A stretch of DNA of 64,000 nucleotides from Gammaproteobacteria bacterium (GCA_026709505.1 JAPOSW010000072.1:1-64000); one strand, 5' to 3'; positions 17,885-27,451 are shown, numbered from the stretch's first letter. Notes: generated by a model from the sequence alone, not told the origin. Program-made: numbers and translations.

Positions 17885-19819
17885 TCAGCTTGCCGCTTTC
17901 AGAGGCTCATAGGTTTCGGTATCTTCAATCCGAATATCGCCGTCAATCGTGCCTTTTTTGCCATCCTCGAAGGTGACCTCGGTAGAAATCTGACACTGGG
18001 TAGCACCAGAGTAAAAGGCATTGATCAGCACGTCATATTTTTCCGCGATAATTCTGCGCCTGACTTTTCGGGTTCGGGTCAGTTCTCCATCGTCTGCATC
18101 AAGTTCCTTGTGCAGAATAAGAAATCGATGAATCTGACAGTCCGATAAAACCGAATCCTCACTCAAATCCCGGTTTACCTGTTCTATATTGGCCTTGATC
18201 ATTGCATAAATCCGAGAATGAGCGGCCAGTTCCTGATAACTGGAGTAGGCAATATTGTTGCGTTCCGCCCAGTTGCCTACGGCATCAAGATCAATGTTTA
18301 CAATCAACGATACGTAATCCATATCCCGCCCGAGAGCAACTGCCTCCTTGATTTCAGGGAAAAATTTCAGCTTGTTCTCGATATATTTAGGAGCGAATAG
18401 AGCCCCGTTCTTCAATTTGCCGACATCTTTCGCACGGTCTATGATCTTGAGGTGGCCTTTATCGTCAAAGTAGCCGGCATCGCCGGTCATCACCCAGCCC
18501 TCTTCATTCTTCGCTTCCCGGGTTGCCTCATCATTCTTGTAGTAGCATTGAAACACGCCAGGGCTTTTATAGATGACTTCACCATCATCCGTAATCTTGA
18601 CTTCAACCTCAGGAGAAGGCTTGCCCACTGTATCGGCATATACCTCGCCATCGGGTTGTGCAGTAATGAACACTGCGGCTTCGGTTTGTCCATACAGTTG
18701 CTTGATGTTGACTCCGAGTGATCGAAAAAAATCGAAAATTTCGGGGCCGATGGCCTCGCCAGCCGTGTAGGCGACACGAATGCGGCTGAAGCCCATCGTG
18801 TTCTTGAGTGGTGCATAAACCAGCAGGTCGCCGATTTTGTAGGCTATGCGGTCCATGAGCGGCACATGATTGCCATCCAGGATATCCGTGCCACAGCGTT
18901 TTGCCACTTCCATGAAATGATGAAACAGGCGCTGCTTGAGACGACTGGCATCCTCCATTCGAATCATGACATTAGTCAGCAGCTGCTCGAACACTCTTGG
19001 CGGAGCGAAGTAATAGGTTGGCCCAATCTCACGTATGTCCCAATGTACGGTCGCCTGACTTTCCGGACAGTTAGAACACATTCCTGTTACATAGGCTTGA
19101 CCATAGGAAAAAATATGGTCTCCAACCCAGGCCAGTGGCAGATAGGACAGCATATCTTCCTTTTCAGTCAACCTGTCCTCTTTCGCACTATTCAATGAGG
19201 TGATGAGAACATTGTCGTGTGTCAGGACAACTCCCTTGGGTTTTCCGGTTGTTCCGGATGTATAGAGTATGATGGCAATATCGCTACCCTGCCCCTTTTC
19301 AATTTCCTGTTGGAGAAAGTCAGGGTGCTCTTTTGCGTGTTTTCTTCCGCGTACCTGAACTTCGGCAAAGTCATGAAGAAACGATTCCGGGTAATCTTTC
19401 AGTCCCCGCGTGTCATCGTAAATAATGCCAGTTACATGACCCACATCCTGTTTTACTTCCAGAACCTTGTCAACCTGCTCCTGATCTTCGGCAAGAACGA
19501 TACTGGCTTCTGCATGGTCAAGCACGTAGCGTAATTCTTCCGCTACCGAATCCGCATAAACCGGAACCGGTATTGCACCTAGACATTGCGCAGCACAAAT
19601 ACCCCAGTACAGCCGTGGTCGATTGGTACCGATGATAGCCAGTTTGTCGCCTCTCTTGAGGCCAAGGCTCGCCAGACCATTTGCGAAATCAAGAACTTCA
19701 TCATGCATCTCCTGCCACGACCAGGTTTGCCATATCCCCAGATCCTTCTCTCTTATAGCCGGCCGATCGGCAAATTGCCGAGCATTACGCAGAAGAAGTT
19801 TCGGAAATGTGTCGTTCAT
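17885..19819 (-). CDS. Long-chain-type acyl-CoA synthetase (AMP-forming), linked to LIV transporter
   Basis: 644 residues of the ANL superfamily. The phosphate loop is IILYTSGTTGKPKGV near residue 185, then YLPLAWVGDH, the adenine motif KQLYGQTEA and the hinge region YFDDKGHLKIIDRAKDVGKLKNG. The length and the ADVGK(L) motif resemble FadD15/long-chain synthetases with an extended C-terminal domain. The start MNDTFPKLL at 19819 fits family N-termini. It is first in the unit ligase-livG-livH-livM-binding protein-livF. The likely role is to trap the imported acid as its CoA ester; the substrate is not known. Confidence 0.88.
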   Translation of the reverse strand: MNDTFPKLLLRNARQFADRPAIREKDLGIWQTWSWQEMHDEVLDFANGLASLGLKRGDKLAIIGTNRPRLYWGICAAQCLGAIPVPVYADSVAEELRYVLDHAEASIVLAEDQEQVDKVLEVKQDVGHVTGIIYDDTRGLKDYPESFLHDFAEVQVRGRKHAKEHPDFLQQEIEKGQGSDIAIILYTSGTTGKPKGVVLTHDNVLITSLNSAKEDRLTEKEDMLSYLPLAWVGDHIFSYGQAYVTGMCSNCPESQATVHWDIREIGPTYYFAPPRVFEQLLTNVMIRMEDASRLKQRLFHHFMEVAKRCGTDILDGNHVPLMDRIAYKIGDLLVYAPLKNTMGFSRIRVAYTAGEAIGPEIFDFFRSLGVNIKQLYGQTEAAVFITAQPDGEVYADTVGKPSPEVEVKITDDGEVIYKSPGVFQCYYKNDEATREAKNEEGWVMTGDAGYFDDKGHLKIIDRAKDVGKLKNGALFAPKYIENKLKFFPEIKEAVALGRDMDYVSLIVNIDLDAVGNWAERNNIAYSSYQELAAHSRIYAMIKANIEQVNRDLSEDSVLSDCQIHRFLILHKELDADDGELTRTRKVRRRIIAEKYDVLINAFYSGATQCQISTEVTFEDGKKGTIDGDIRIEDTETYEPLKAAS

Positions 19820-19995
19820 GCCTGAGCGCACCAGAATTGTGCAAGGGGTTGAAATTATACTATACAGCCAAGCAAGTATTCGGACCGGAAAAGGCGGATT
19901 CTATCAAGTTCCAATTGGAGTATTGGATATTGGGGTTGATGCGATTTTCTGTCCCAGAACAAGTAGAGTCATATTGATTGTGATCATATGCCTTC

Positions 19996-20475
19996 ATGAT
20001 GAACCTGGAATTTAAATCAGCACTGCGTCCGCTACCCATCGGTATCCACACATTTGCAACTCTTCGGTCTACGAGATGCTGCTACGTCCACAAGATACCC
20101 ATGATTCGGGCAGAGATGAAACGCGGATGGTTCTACTTTGTTTCTCCCTCTCGCCGTCTCGCAAGAGCCTGCCTATCAACATCCTGTCTTGATTACTGAA
20201 GGGAAATCAAACCCTTTTTCGAGGACTGGATATCCATGAATATTCGGCCTCTGGTCGATCAAGCGTTAGGTTCTCCGCCTGATCTATTGACTGATCTATT
20301 GACTGATGAATACGACAAACCCGTTTTGGATGTATTGGAGAATGTGGAGATGACCACGGCAAAACAGAACTACCTGAAAGGAGTTTATAGCATCATAGAG
20401 GGCAATCAGGAACATATTCACTTTTTAATTTGTCAAGGCATCAGTATGGTTCGAATAAGTGGCAAGTACATTTAG
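19996..20475 (+). pseudogene. Relic of AAA-ATPase_like / PDDEXK_9 family gene
   Basis: Two open pieces in the same frame are separated by TGA at 20197-20199. The first reads LPIGIHTF and YVHKIPMIRAEMKRGWFYFV with SPSRRLAR, matching the family pattern LPIG-QTF, YVDKT-LI--L---GKYYFLSRPRRFGKS; the P-loop lysine is lost. The second (20236-20475) reads LLTDEYDKPVLDVLENVEM and NYLKGVYSIIEGNQEHIHF, matching the Walker B and following helices (LIDEYDKPILD). The nuclease half is absent. The gene is clearly dead. In the second piece a 12-base tandem duplication gives DLLTDLLTDE. Confidence 0.75.
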
Positions 20476-20541
20476 AAAGTATGCATAATGTCTATTCTCC
20501 AACAGTATCCAGGAATTGTTGCTCCAAGTCTCAATACGCTA

Positions 20542-21450
20542 CTAGCTCCGGCATTTTGGCAACTGGGCAGAAGTACCGAGAATTAGCCCCTCATTTTTCA
20601 CCTGCTTAACAAGCGAATTCCAAAGTGAACGTCTTGTGCCTTCACCAAGATTTGGACCGCCAAGCGCACAACCTTTTGGAGCTTGCCAGTTTCGGGGACT
20701 GAAGTATGTTTCTTCAAGACATATTGCAGGACGAGAAAAACATGATCGTTTACTGGCCAGCCTAGCTGGAAAGAAACTAAACATTCCATTAACCGGAAAG
20801 TCCGGAGTCGCACCACGATAGAGGCGAAGTCGGGAGCATTCATTTATACATCCATTGTTTCGCCTCAAATTCTGCCTCAAGGGTTTAATGGACACTTCCA
20901 GAAAACAATCCGGCACTTTGCCCTCAAGTTTCCTCAAGGGGTTGAGCGGGTCATAGTCAATATAGTCCCTGACTACAAATACGGTATCGAGTACCCACTT
21001 CCTCTTTCCTTTTATTTCCTTTCCACTGCCAAACGCCATTATCGAACCTTTTCCGAGATTTCTCAGACCGGCACCGCCTTGAGATGTTTGACGACAATTC
21101 GAATAGAGAAAACAGTCGCCAAAAATAAAGGGATCGGTGTTGTGTAAACCCCAATAGCTATCTCTCGCCACCCAATAAGGCTCCCAAAGGTAACGAGGAG
21201 CATGCGAACATTGTTCCTCTAATTCAAACTCGGCAATGACTCTCGACTCCGGTTCCCACTCTCCCCAAACATCCATTTTCTCGTTTTTATGTGTCTCTCC
21301 ATCCTTGAAAATTCGGTAGTCACCCTGCACCCGCATAAACTTCCGCTTATGGGGGTTGTGAAGCTTGTTCCAATCTACCGTACCATCCCGTCCGGGCTTC
21401 TGCTCTCCTCCGGGATGCGGAAACTGGACAAAACGATAAATGTCAGGCAT
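20542..21450 (-). CDS. Hypothetical protein, coupled to the VGLNPS protein
   Basis: 302 residues, basic, with many aromatic residues. Visible segments are WEPYWVARDSYWG, DPFIFGDCFLYSNC, LGKGSIMAFGSG and WVLDTVFVVRDYID, which look like a folded, conserved enzyme-like core, but I do not recognise the family with certainty. Its ATG overlaps the end of the preceding gene by eight bases, so both products are probably made together. No signal peptide or membrane segment is seen. Position behind an ATPase and beside a dead AAA/PDDEXK gene suggests an accessory island. Confidence 0.6.
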   Translation of the reverse strand: MPDIYRFVQFPHPGGEQKPGRDGTVDWNKLHNPHKRKFMRVQGDYRIFKDGETHKNEKMDVWGEWEPESRVIAEFELEEQCSHAPRYLWEPYWVARDSYWGLHNTDPFIFGDCFLYSNCRQTSQGGAGLRNLGKGSIMAFGSGKEIKGKRKWVLDTVFVVRDYIDYDPLNPLRKLEGKVPDCFLEVSIKPLRQNLRRNNGCINECSRLRLYRGATPDFPVNGMFSFFPARLASKRSCFSRPAICLEETYFSPRNWQAPKGCALGGPNLGEGTRRSLWNSLVKQVKNEGLILGTSAQLPKCRS

Positions 21451-22264
21451 TTCGATACCCCTCCAGCGCTATTTCGCCGACTTTCTGTTTTTGTCTGGCG
21501 GATATTAGACCAAAAGGCTTATGTGCAGCCCTGCCAAAAATGAACAGGGATCGACCACCTTGAATTTCATGCCACTTCGCTGAAATATCGTAAGGCTGGG
21601 CACGGCGATTACCATTGTCTGTTTCATGGAATCTATGAATGATCTCCCATCCGGACAGAGAATTAAATCTGATACGATCAAGATGTGACTTAGCAACAGA
21701 AAGAGCTACTAATTCTGGCCGAAGCTCTTGCAACAGCATGTGCCAGAGACAGTCACCTCTTTTCACGAGTGAATTGCGAACATTTTTGCTGAGTCTGCTC
21801 CAGGTTGGGTTCGTTGCAACTGGCGAACAGATATCCGTATGCAGCGCAACGGACTCAAAACCCTGATCATGATAGTAACTTGATCCCATGCCATTAAGCA
21901 AAGGCTCGAAGCTATTGAACCAGCTACGGTACGGGGCAATACAGAAGTACCGGGACATTGCTTCAAGATAGCAATACAGATCTCGGTTCTTGCTGTCTCC
22001 GATCGCAGGAAATCGAAGAAATGGCGTATTAGCGGGAAACTCATGCAGTGAGGGATTCAATCCGACTGTCAGTATGCGAAGCCTTGATTTTCGATACGCA
22101 TGCAGATCTCCGAAGAACAGGATAGGCGCGGCGGGAGTGATACATTCCCTGAAGCAGACGGCATCGTCAAATATTTGCCAAGCTAATTCAGCCTGCTTGA
22201 ATAACGGTTCACTACGAAAAGCCGAGATATTCAGACAGGCATTACTCGGCGCTTCATTCATCAT
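21443..22264 (-). CDS. Hypothetical protein with VGLNPS motif (uracil-DNA-glycosylase-like?)
   Basis: 273 residues. The stretch RILTVGLNPSLHEFP near residues 62-76 resembles motif 1 of the uracil-DNA glycosylase superfamily (VGxNPG), and later LHTDICSPVATNP and ELVALSVAKSHL could be the core strands, but no clear second motif is seen, so this is only a suggestion. It overlaps the next gene by eight bases and follows the ATPase gene by 122 bases, all on the minus strand. No membrane segments. Function unknown. Confidence 0.55.
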   Translation of the reverse strand: MMNEAPSNACLNISAFRSEPLFKQAELAWQIFDDAVCFRECITPAAPILFFGDLHAYRKSRLRILTVGLNPSLHEFPANTPFLRFPAIGDSKNRDLYCYLEAMSRYFCIAPYRSWFNSFEPLLNGMGSSYYHDQGFESVALHTDICSPVATNPTWSRLSKNVRNSLVKRGDCLWHMLLQELRPELVALSVAKSHLDRIRFNSLSGWEIIHRFHETDNGNRRAQPYDISAKWHEIQGGRSLFIFGRAAHKPFGLISARQKQKVGEIALEGYRNA

Positions 22265-22386
22265 CAGCTGCAGGAAACCAATAGCAATTAATCATAGTGC
22301 GAAATAGTAATGGATATTTGTGAGCAACAGAGTAGATTTGTTCTGCTTGATCCAGCAATTACGTGGAGGCCTGCTCAGGGTTTGCA

Positions 22387-23592
22387 CTACATTTGCATTA
22401 TAACGAATGTCATCAGACTCGGAATACCCGGCTCATAACAAACCAGGGAATACCCCCCTTTTTCTTCATTTGGAACGGAAATCTCCCAGACATATCCGAT
22501 ATGCAACAGATTCCTGATGTTTTTCCTGATGCTTTCATTCGTTGCAGGCGCTCCCTGATCTTCCAGTGCCTTTCCAATCAATTTCTCGAATTCTTTTTCC
22601 GGAATATATTCCTTTTCCGCCTTGCTGAATGCCTGAGCTATATGATTAGCCAGAGGTCGCAAACTCATTTCCCTTAATTCACCGTATCGATCAAGGTACA
22701 TTTGATCGCATTTCATCATTGCCGTTTTCTCAACCTCTCTGATGGTATCCATCGTCACTCTGAGCGAATCCGTTTCATACAATCTGTTGGCAATACAGTT
22801 CCCCCATACCTGGATGAAGTATGGATAACGGTGAACTCGGCTTAGCAACCCTGATTCAGCCTCTTGGGAAAACGTGACCTGATGCAGTTTTAATGGTATG
22901 GTGAGGGCATCATATGAATCCTCATGCGAAAGACGACCCAGGGGGAATAATTCACTTCTACTCCAAAACGTGGCATTGGCATTGCATAATTCCGTCCTGA
23001 GATTTGGAGTACCTGCAAGCACAAGGAAAAACAGGCAGCCGTCAACCCGGATATCCTGGCTAGCGTTCAGCAGAACCCTTGCCATATCCGGATCCAGCGT
23101 ATGCGCTTCATCCATAATCAGAATGAAGGGCTTGTTCCTGCTCTTTTCGAGAAACAGGGCTTTGAGTGCAAGCATCACTCTCGGGCGATTCAATGACGTT
23201 GCAATCGATGCCGCTCCAACATTGGCAGCAACTGAAAAATTATCAAGCAGAGGCTTAAACAAATTCTGGACTTTCTGGAACAGGCTCTGATCATTTCCGA
23301 TGATCAGGCTGGCCAGTTCTCCCAAGTCCTTGAATTCCGAGGGCGTGACCCAGAAAACTTCTATTTTGTTGTCGGTCTGCCTAAGGGTTTCCTTCTGCAG
23401 ATAACGCAACATGGCGGTTTTACCATTACCGCGTGGACCATAGATGATCATGTTTTGATCCAGAGGCGATTTCCGCATCAATAGATCAACGCAATCCTGA
23501 AAATATTGCCGCTCTTGCCCTCGCCCGGCAAAATATGGCGGAATTCTTCCATCGCCAGGGTGAAATAGATTTTTCAGGCTTGCATTAGACAT
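22387..23592 (-). CDS. AAA-type P-loop ATPase (Orc1/STAND-like)
   Basis: 401 residues. Walker A MIIYGPRGNGKTAMLRYL lies near residues 48-65 and Walker B FILIMDEAHTLD near residue 155; sensor-like LVLAGTPNL and an arginine-rich segment follow. The C-terminal third has the helical character of a winged-helix domain (IRKNIRNLLHIGYVWEI). It resembles archaeal Orc1-like or MalT-type STAND ATPases that act as sensors or loaders. On the minus strand it is the first of three genes, ahead of two unknown proteins, so it may drive a small multi-gene system. Specific role unknown. Confidence 0.75.
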   Translation of the reverse strand: MSNASLKNLFHPGDGRIPPYFAGRGQERQYFQDCVDLLMRKSPLDQNMIIYGPRGNGKTAMLRYLQKETLRQTDNKIEVFWVTPSEFKDLGELASLIIGNDQSLFQKVQNLFKPLLDNFSVAANVGAASIATSLNRPRVMLALKALFLEKSRNKPFILIMDEAHTLDPDMARVLLNASQDIRVDGCLFFLVLAGTPNLRTELCNANATFWSRSELFPLGRLSHEDSYDALTIPLKLHQVTFSQEAESGLLSRVHRYPYFIQVWGNCIANRLYETDSLRVTMDTIREVEKTAMMKCDQMYLDRYGELREMSLRPLANHIAQAFSKAEKEYIPEKEFEKLIGKALEDQGAPATNESIRKNIRNLLHIGYVWEISVPNEEKGGYSLVCYEPGIPSLMTFVIMQM

Positions 23593-23893
23593 ATCAGAAC
23601 AGTTATGGAAAATAAATAATTCCCGGAGCAGTAAAAGAGATTGTTATACTGAATTCCCTGCGAACCAAAACCCAAAGGCATGGCACATGCCTGAATAACC
23701 CTTATCCTGCTGGCGATGCAATAAATATTAATTTTAGTTTACATGGTGTACTGAGGGATATTCTCAATATTATGGCGGAAATTTTCAATAATCCAGTCCT
23801 TGTACAGTCTCGGCAAAGAACAGGCAACTATGCGGTCCGGCCAGGTGGGTTGAGATTCCCTCGATCAGCCCTCAGCGTGGAGAGATTGCGATA
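23593..23893. other. Intergenic region between divergent ATPase and TRAP operon
   Basis: 301 AT-rich bases between divergently transcribed genes, presumably holding both promoters. I see no ORF or clear operator. A GGAG sequence lies 11 bases before the dctQ ATG. Confidence 0.5.
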
Positions 23894-24475
23894 ATGGGAG
23901 TGCTGCTTGCCTTTGCGCGTGTTGTTGACAGGGCCAGCAACTGGATCGGCCTGATTGTGATGTACAGCATATTCATCCTGATGGGAATCCTGCTATGGTC
24001 CTCCATTTCCAAGACATTTCTCACACCGTCCCTGTGGACCCTGGAAATGGCGCAGTTCACGATGGTCGCCTACTACATGCTGGGCGGGGCTTATTCGATC
24101 CTGATTGGATCAAATGTTCGCATGGATCTCTTTTACGGCAACTGGACGTTACGACGCAAAGCGTTCATTGACTGCATAACCGTTCTGTTTCTGATCTTTT
24201 ACCTTTGCGTTCTGATCTATGGGGCTCTTGAATCAACCGCCTATTCACTTGGCTACTGGGGCAAGGCACCCATCGAATTCTTTACGGACCTGGCTACAGG
24301 TTCTGAAGAAATCGGTCGTCTGGAGCGTTCTTCAACTGCATGGAGGCCTTACATCTGGCCAATCAAGTCAATGATGATCGTGGGCCTTTTCCTGATTCTC
24401 CTGCAGGCTCTGTCCGAACTCATCAAGGATCTGGCGCGTACTTTAGGGATGGAAATAACAGAACCAAAGCCATGA
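23894..24475 (+). CDS. dctQ: TRAP transporter small permease (DctQ)
   Basis: 193 residues with four hydrophobic helices and the DctQ pattern WTLEMAQFTMVAYYMLGGAYSILIGSNVRMDLFY, where the helix-loop with V-R-x-D is characteristic. A longer than usual loop near residues 120-150 links helices three and four. Its stop overlaps the dctM start by ATGA. It is the small membrane subunit of a TRAP importer. Confidence 0.88.
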   Translation: MGVLLAFARVVDRASNWIGLIVMYSIFILMGILLWSSISKTFLTPSLWTLEMAQFTMVAYYMLGGAYSILIGSNVRMDLFYGNWTLRRKAFIDCITVLFLIFYLCVLIYGALESTAYSLGYWGKAPIEFFTDLATGSEEIGRLERSSTAWRPYIWPIKSMMIVGLFLILLQALSELIKDLARTLGMEITEPKP

Positions 24476-25791
24476 CTCACGAACATATTGCGCTTTTCAT
24501 GTTTGCATCCATGATGCTGATGCTCTTCACTGGCCAGCGAGTGTTCGGCGCGATCGGCGCCATTGCCGCGATTTCCGCAATCGCGCTTTGGGGAACCAGC
24601 GGACACAATATTCCCTTTTCAGCGGCAATGAAGCTCATGAAGTGGTACCCGCTACTGACTCTGCCGATGTTCATTTTCATGGGATATGTGCTGTCGGAGA
24701 GCCGGTTGGCCGATGACCTGTATCGCATGTTCCACGTCTGGTTCGGCAAGGTAAACGGCGGGCTGGCCATCGGCACGATCGGACTCATGGTATTAATCTC
24801 GGCCATGAATGGGCTGAGTGTTGCAGGAATGGCCATTGGAGCGACAATCGCGCTACCCGAATTACTGCGCCGCGGCTATGACAAAATCATGGTCACTGGG
24901 GTAATTCAGGCAGGCTCGTCCTTGGGGATTCTCGTGCCGCCGTCCGTGGTACTGGTACTCTATGCCATGATTGCACGTCAACCGGTTGGCCAACTATGGC
25001 TTGCCGGTATCATTCCCGGATTGCTAATGGCAATCATGTTCGTAATCTATATCTGGATTCGCTGCCGAATCAATCCCAGACTAGGTCCCGTAGCAGATGA
25101 TCTTGACGATGTGTCCCCGCAGGAAAAACGCCGCCTGCTTGGAGCCGGAATCCTTCCGTTGGCGATCTTCGCTGCGATGATGGTACCGTTTGTCAATGGA
25201 TGGACGTCTCTGGTAGAAAGCTCAGCCATTGGTGCTCTGGCAGCATTGCTGGCTTCAATACTCAAGCGGCGCATGAATTGGTCCATCTTGCACAGATGCA
25301 CCAAGCAGACCCTGGGAATTTCATGCATGTTCATGTGGATTATCCTTGCCGCATTGGGCTTCGGCGCAGTATTTGACGGGCTGGGTGCGGTCAAGGCTAT
25401 TGACAGTCTTTTCACCGAAAGACTTGATCTTTCTCCATGGATGATCCTGATCTTGATGCAATTGAGCTTCATCTTGATGGGCACATTCCTTGACGATACG
25501 GCAATGCTGGTAATCGTGGCACCTCTTTACGTACCACTTGTCGGAGCCTTGGGATTCGACCTGATCTGGTATGGGGTGCTTTACACCATCACGACCCAGA
25601 TCGCCTACATGACGCCACCATTTGGATATAACCTCTTCCTGATGCGCTCCATGGCCCCGCCTGAGATAAAGCTGAATCATATTTACAGATCAATCCTTCC
25701 TTTTGTTGGCGTGATGGTCCTTGCCTTGGCGACAATCATGATTTTTCCAGAACTGGCACTATGGCTGCCCAACCATGTGTACGGAAAGTAG
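24472..25791 (+). CDS. dctM: TRAP transporter large permease (DctM)
   Basis: 439 residues with about 12 membrane segments, including LPMFIFMGYVLSESRLADDLY and GSSLGILVPPSVVLVLYAMI, both hallmarks of DctM/TRAP-T large permeases. The ATG at 24472 is chosen for the four-base overlap with dctQ; an ORF starting earlier lies in the wrong context. It carries the sodium-coupled substrate path. Confidence 0.9.
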   Translation: MTHEHIALFMFASMMLMLFTGQRVFGAIGAIAAISAIALWGTSGHNIPFSAAMKLMKWYPLLTLPMFIFMGYVLSESRLADDLYRMFHVWFGKVNGGLAIGTIGLMVLISAMNGLSVAGMAIGATIALPELLRRGYDKIMVTGVIQAGSSLGILVPPSVVLVLYAMIARQPVGQLWLAGIIPGLLMAIMFVIYIWIRCRINPRLGPVADDLDDVSPQEKRRLLGAGILPLAIFAAMMVPFVNGWTSLVESSAIGALAALLASILKRRMNWSILHRCTKQTLGISCMFMWIILAALGFGAVFDGLGAVKAIDSLFTERLDLSPWMILILMQLSFILMGTFLDDTAMLVIVAPLYVPLVGALGFDLIWYGVLYTITTQIAYMTPPFGYNLFLMRSMAPPEIKLNHIYRSILPFVGVMVLALATIMIFPELALWLPNHVYGK

Positions 25792-25909
25792 CAACCGCAA
25801 AAATAAAGTAGCGAAACTAGTCCCACTGAGGCATAATTCATAACTCAGACAAGCATGACAGCAAAATAGAAAAACAGATTCAACGAGTAACAATAGGAGA
25901 AAGCCAGAT

Positions 25910-26971
25910 ATGAAAAAGACATCACACCAAACTACAAACACATCAAGACGAAGGTTCCTTAAGACAGCTGCTGCCGGTGCCGTTGCTGCACCGCTTGCAG
26001 CGCCGGCAATCGCGCAAAACAAGATCGTATGGCGAATGCAGACCTATGCAGGTCCAGCATTGGCCGCTCATGTCATCGACCCAGCCATTGAGATGTTCAA
26101 CAAGATTGCCGGGGACCGAATGCAGATTGAACTGTCGTATGCCGATCAGCTGGTTCCGACAGGCGAGCTGTTCCGCGCCATGCAAAGCGGTACTATTGAT
26201 GCCGTGCAGTCAGACGATGACTCCATGGCATCGCCAACCGATGTGACAGTATTTGGCGGCTATTTTCCATTTGCATCGCGTTACTCCCTGGACGTGCCGG
26301 TTCTGTTCAACCAGTATGGCCTGAATCAGATATGGGACCAGCAATATTCAGCAGTGGGCGTCAAGCACATCAGTGCCGGGGCCTGGGACCCTTGCCACTT
26401 TGCTACCAAGGATCCGATTCGCAGCCTTGAAGACCTCAACGGCAAGCGTGTCTTTACCTTTCCAACTGCAGGGCGCTTTCTGTCGCAGTTCGGGGTTGTC
26501 CCAGTGACCCTGCCCTGGGAAGACATTGAAGTTGCCGTTCAGACTGGCGAACTTGACGGCGTAGCCTGGTCAGGCATAACCGAAGACTACACCGTCGGAT
26601 GGGCGGATGTTACCAACTATTTCCTGACCAATAATATTTCAGGGGCATGGGCTGGATCCTTCTTCGCCAACATGGACCGCTGGAACGAACTGCCCGAAGA
26701 TCTGCAGACTCTGTTCCGTGTTTGCTGCGATCAGTCGCATTACTATCGCCAGTGGTGGTACTGGGGTGGCGAAGCCGACTTGCGGGTCAACGGCACCAAG
26801 ATGCAGCTGACTTCAATCCCGGACGAAGAGTGGGCGCAGGTCGAAAATGCCGCGGTTGCCTTCTGGGACGAGATCGCCGCCGAAGGCCCGGTACAGGCCA
26901 AGGTCGTCGAGATCTTTCGCAAATACAATGATGCCATGCAAAAAGCCGGACGTCCGTACCGTTACGGCTAA
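25910..26971 (+). CDS. dctP: TRAP transporter periplasmic binding protein, Tat-exported
   Basis: 353 residues. The N-terminus SRRRFLKTAAAGAVAAPLAAPAIAQ carries a twin-arginine signal with an AxA cleavage site near residue 36. The rest is a DctP-type binding protein (QIELSYADQLVPTGELFRAMQSGTIDAVQ; GVAWSGITEDYTVGW). This subgroup resembles TakP-like 2-oxoacid-binding proteins, which use Tat signals and dimerise; that match is by memory. AGGAG lies nine bases before the ATG. The substrate is probably an organic acid; exact ligand unknown. A strong hairpin follows. Confidence 0.87.
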   Translation: MKKTSHQTTNTSRRRFLKTAAAGAVAAPLAAPAIAQNKIVWRMQTYAGPALAAHVIDPAIEMFNKIAGDRMQIELSYADQLVPTGELFRAMQSGTIDAVQSDDDSMASPTDVTVFGGYFPFASRYSLDVPVLFNQYGLNQIWDQQYSAVGVKHISAGAWDPCHFATKDPIRSLEDLNGKRVFTFPTAGRFLSQFGVVPVTLPWEDIEVAVQTGELDGVAWSGITEDYTVGWADVTNYFLTNNISGAWAGSFFANMDRWNELPEDLQTLFRVCCDQSHYYRQWWYWGGEADLRVNGTKMQLTSIPDEEWAQVENAAVAFWDEIAAEGPVQAKVVEIFRKYNDAMQKAGRPYRYG

Positions 26972-26989
26972 TATCAACAAGAACCATGA

Positions 26990-27014
26990 GCGCTCCGGAT
27001 TGAGTCCGGAGCGC
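26990..27014. terminator. Strong hairpin after dctP, probable bidirectional terminator
   Basis: A perfect 10-base-pair stem (GCGCTCCGGA / TCCGGAGCGC) with a five-base loop lies between the convergent dctP and thioesterase genes. There is no long T run, but the location and stability support a terminator for both directions. Confidence 0.6.
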
Positions 27015-27049
27015 GTATTCATTGGCAACACCCTTCATGGAAGGGCTGT

Positions 27050-27451
27050 TCAAGCAGGAGGAATTGAATAAGTCGCTGTTGCATGGGCCACCGGCTCCTC
27101 CATGCCCTGCGAGAAAACAAGGATCTCACTAATCACAAGACGTTTGCCGGCTTTCAGGAGCCGAGCGTCGGCCAGCAAATCCCGGTCGGCAGACGGCTTT
27201 CGCAGAAAATTGATATTCAAGCTGGTGGTGACCGCCAATGCCACCTTTCCATAGTGCCCGAGTATTGCAAAATAGGCCGCGCAGTCTGCCAGCATCATCA
27301 TGGTAGGCCCCGATACCGTACCTCCAGGGCGCAAGTGCATTTCATCAATGGGTTGAGCAACCCTGGCAGTTCCAGGGCCAATATCCTCTACAACACAATT
27401 CACTTGCGGGAACTCCTGTTTCAGAAATTCCCTTGCTTCTTCCAGCTTCAT
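27050..27451 (-). CDS. PaaI-type hotdog thioesterase
   Basis: 133 residues from MKLEEAREF at 27451, the usual length for PaaI/YbgC-like acyl-CoA thioesterases. The hotdog core is visible: HLRPGGTVSGPTMMMLADCAAYFAIL followed by VTTSLNINFLRKPSADRD. The longer frame adds an N-terminal part that is not family-like. It converges with the TRAP operon. It would hydrolyse an acyl-CoA ester; substrate unknown. Confidence 0.8.
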   Translation of the reverse strand: MKLEEAREFLKQEFPQVNCVVEDIGPGTARVAQPIDEMHLRPGGTVSGPTMMMLADCAAYFAILGHYGKVALAVTTSLNINFLRKPSADRDLLADARLLKAGKRLVISEILVFSQGMEEPVAHATATYSIPPA

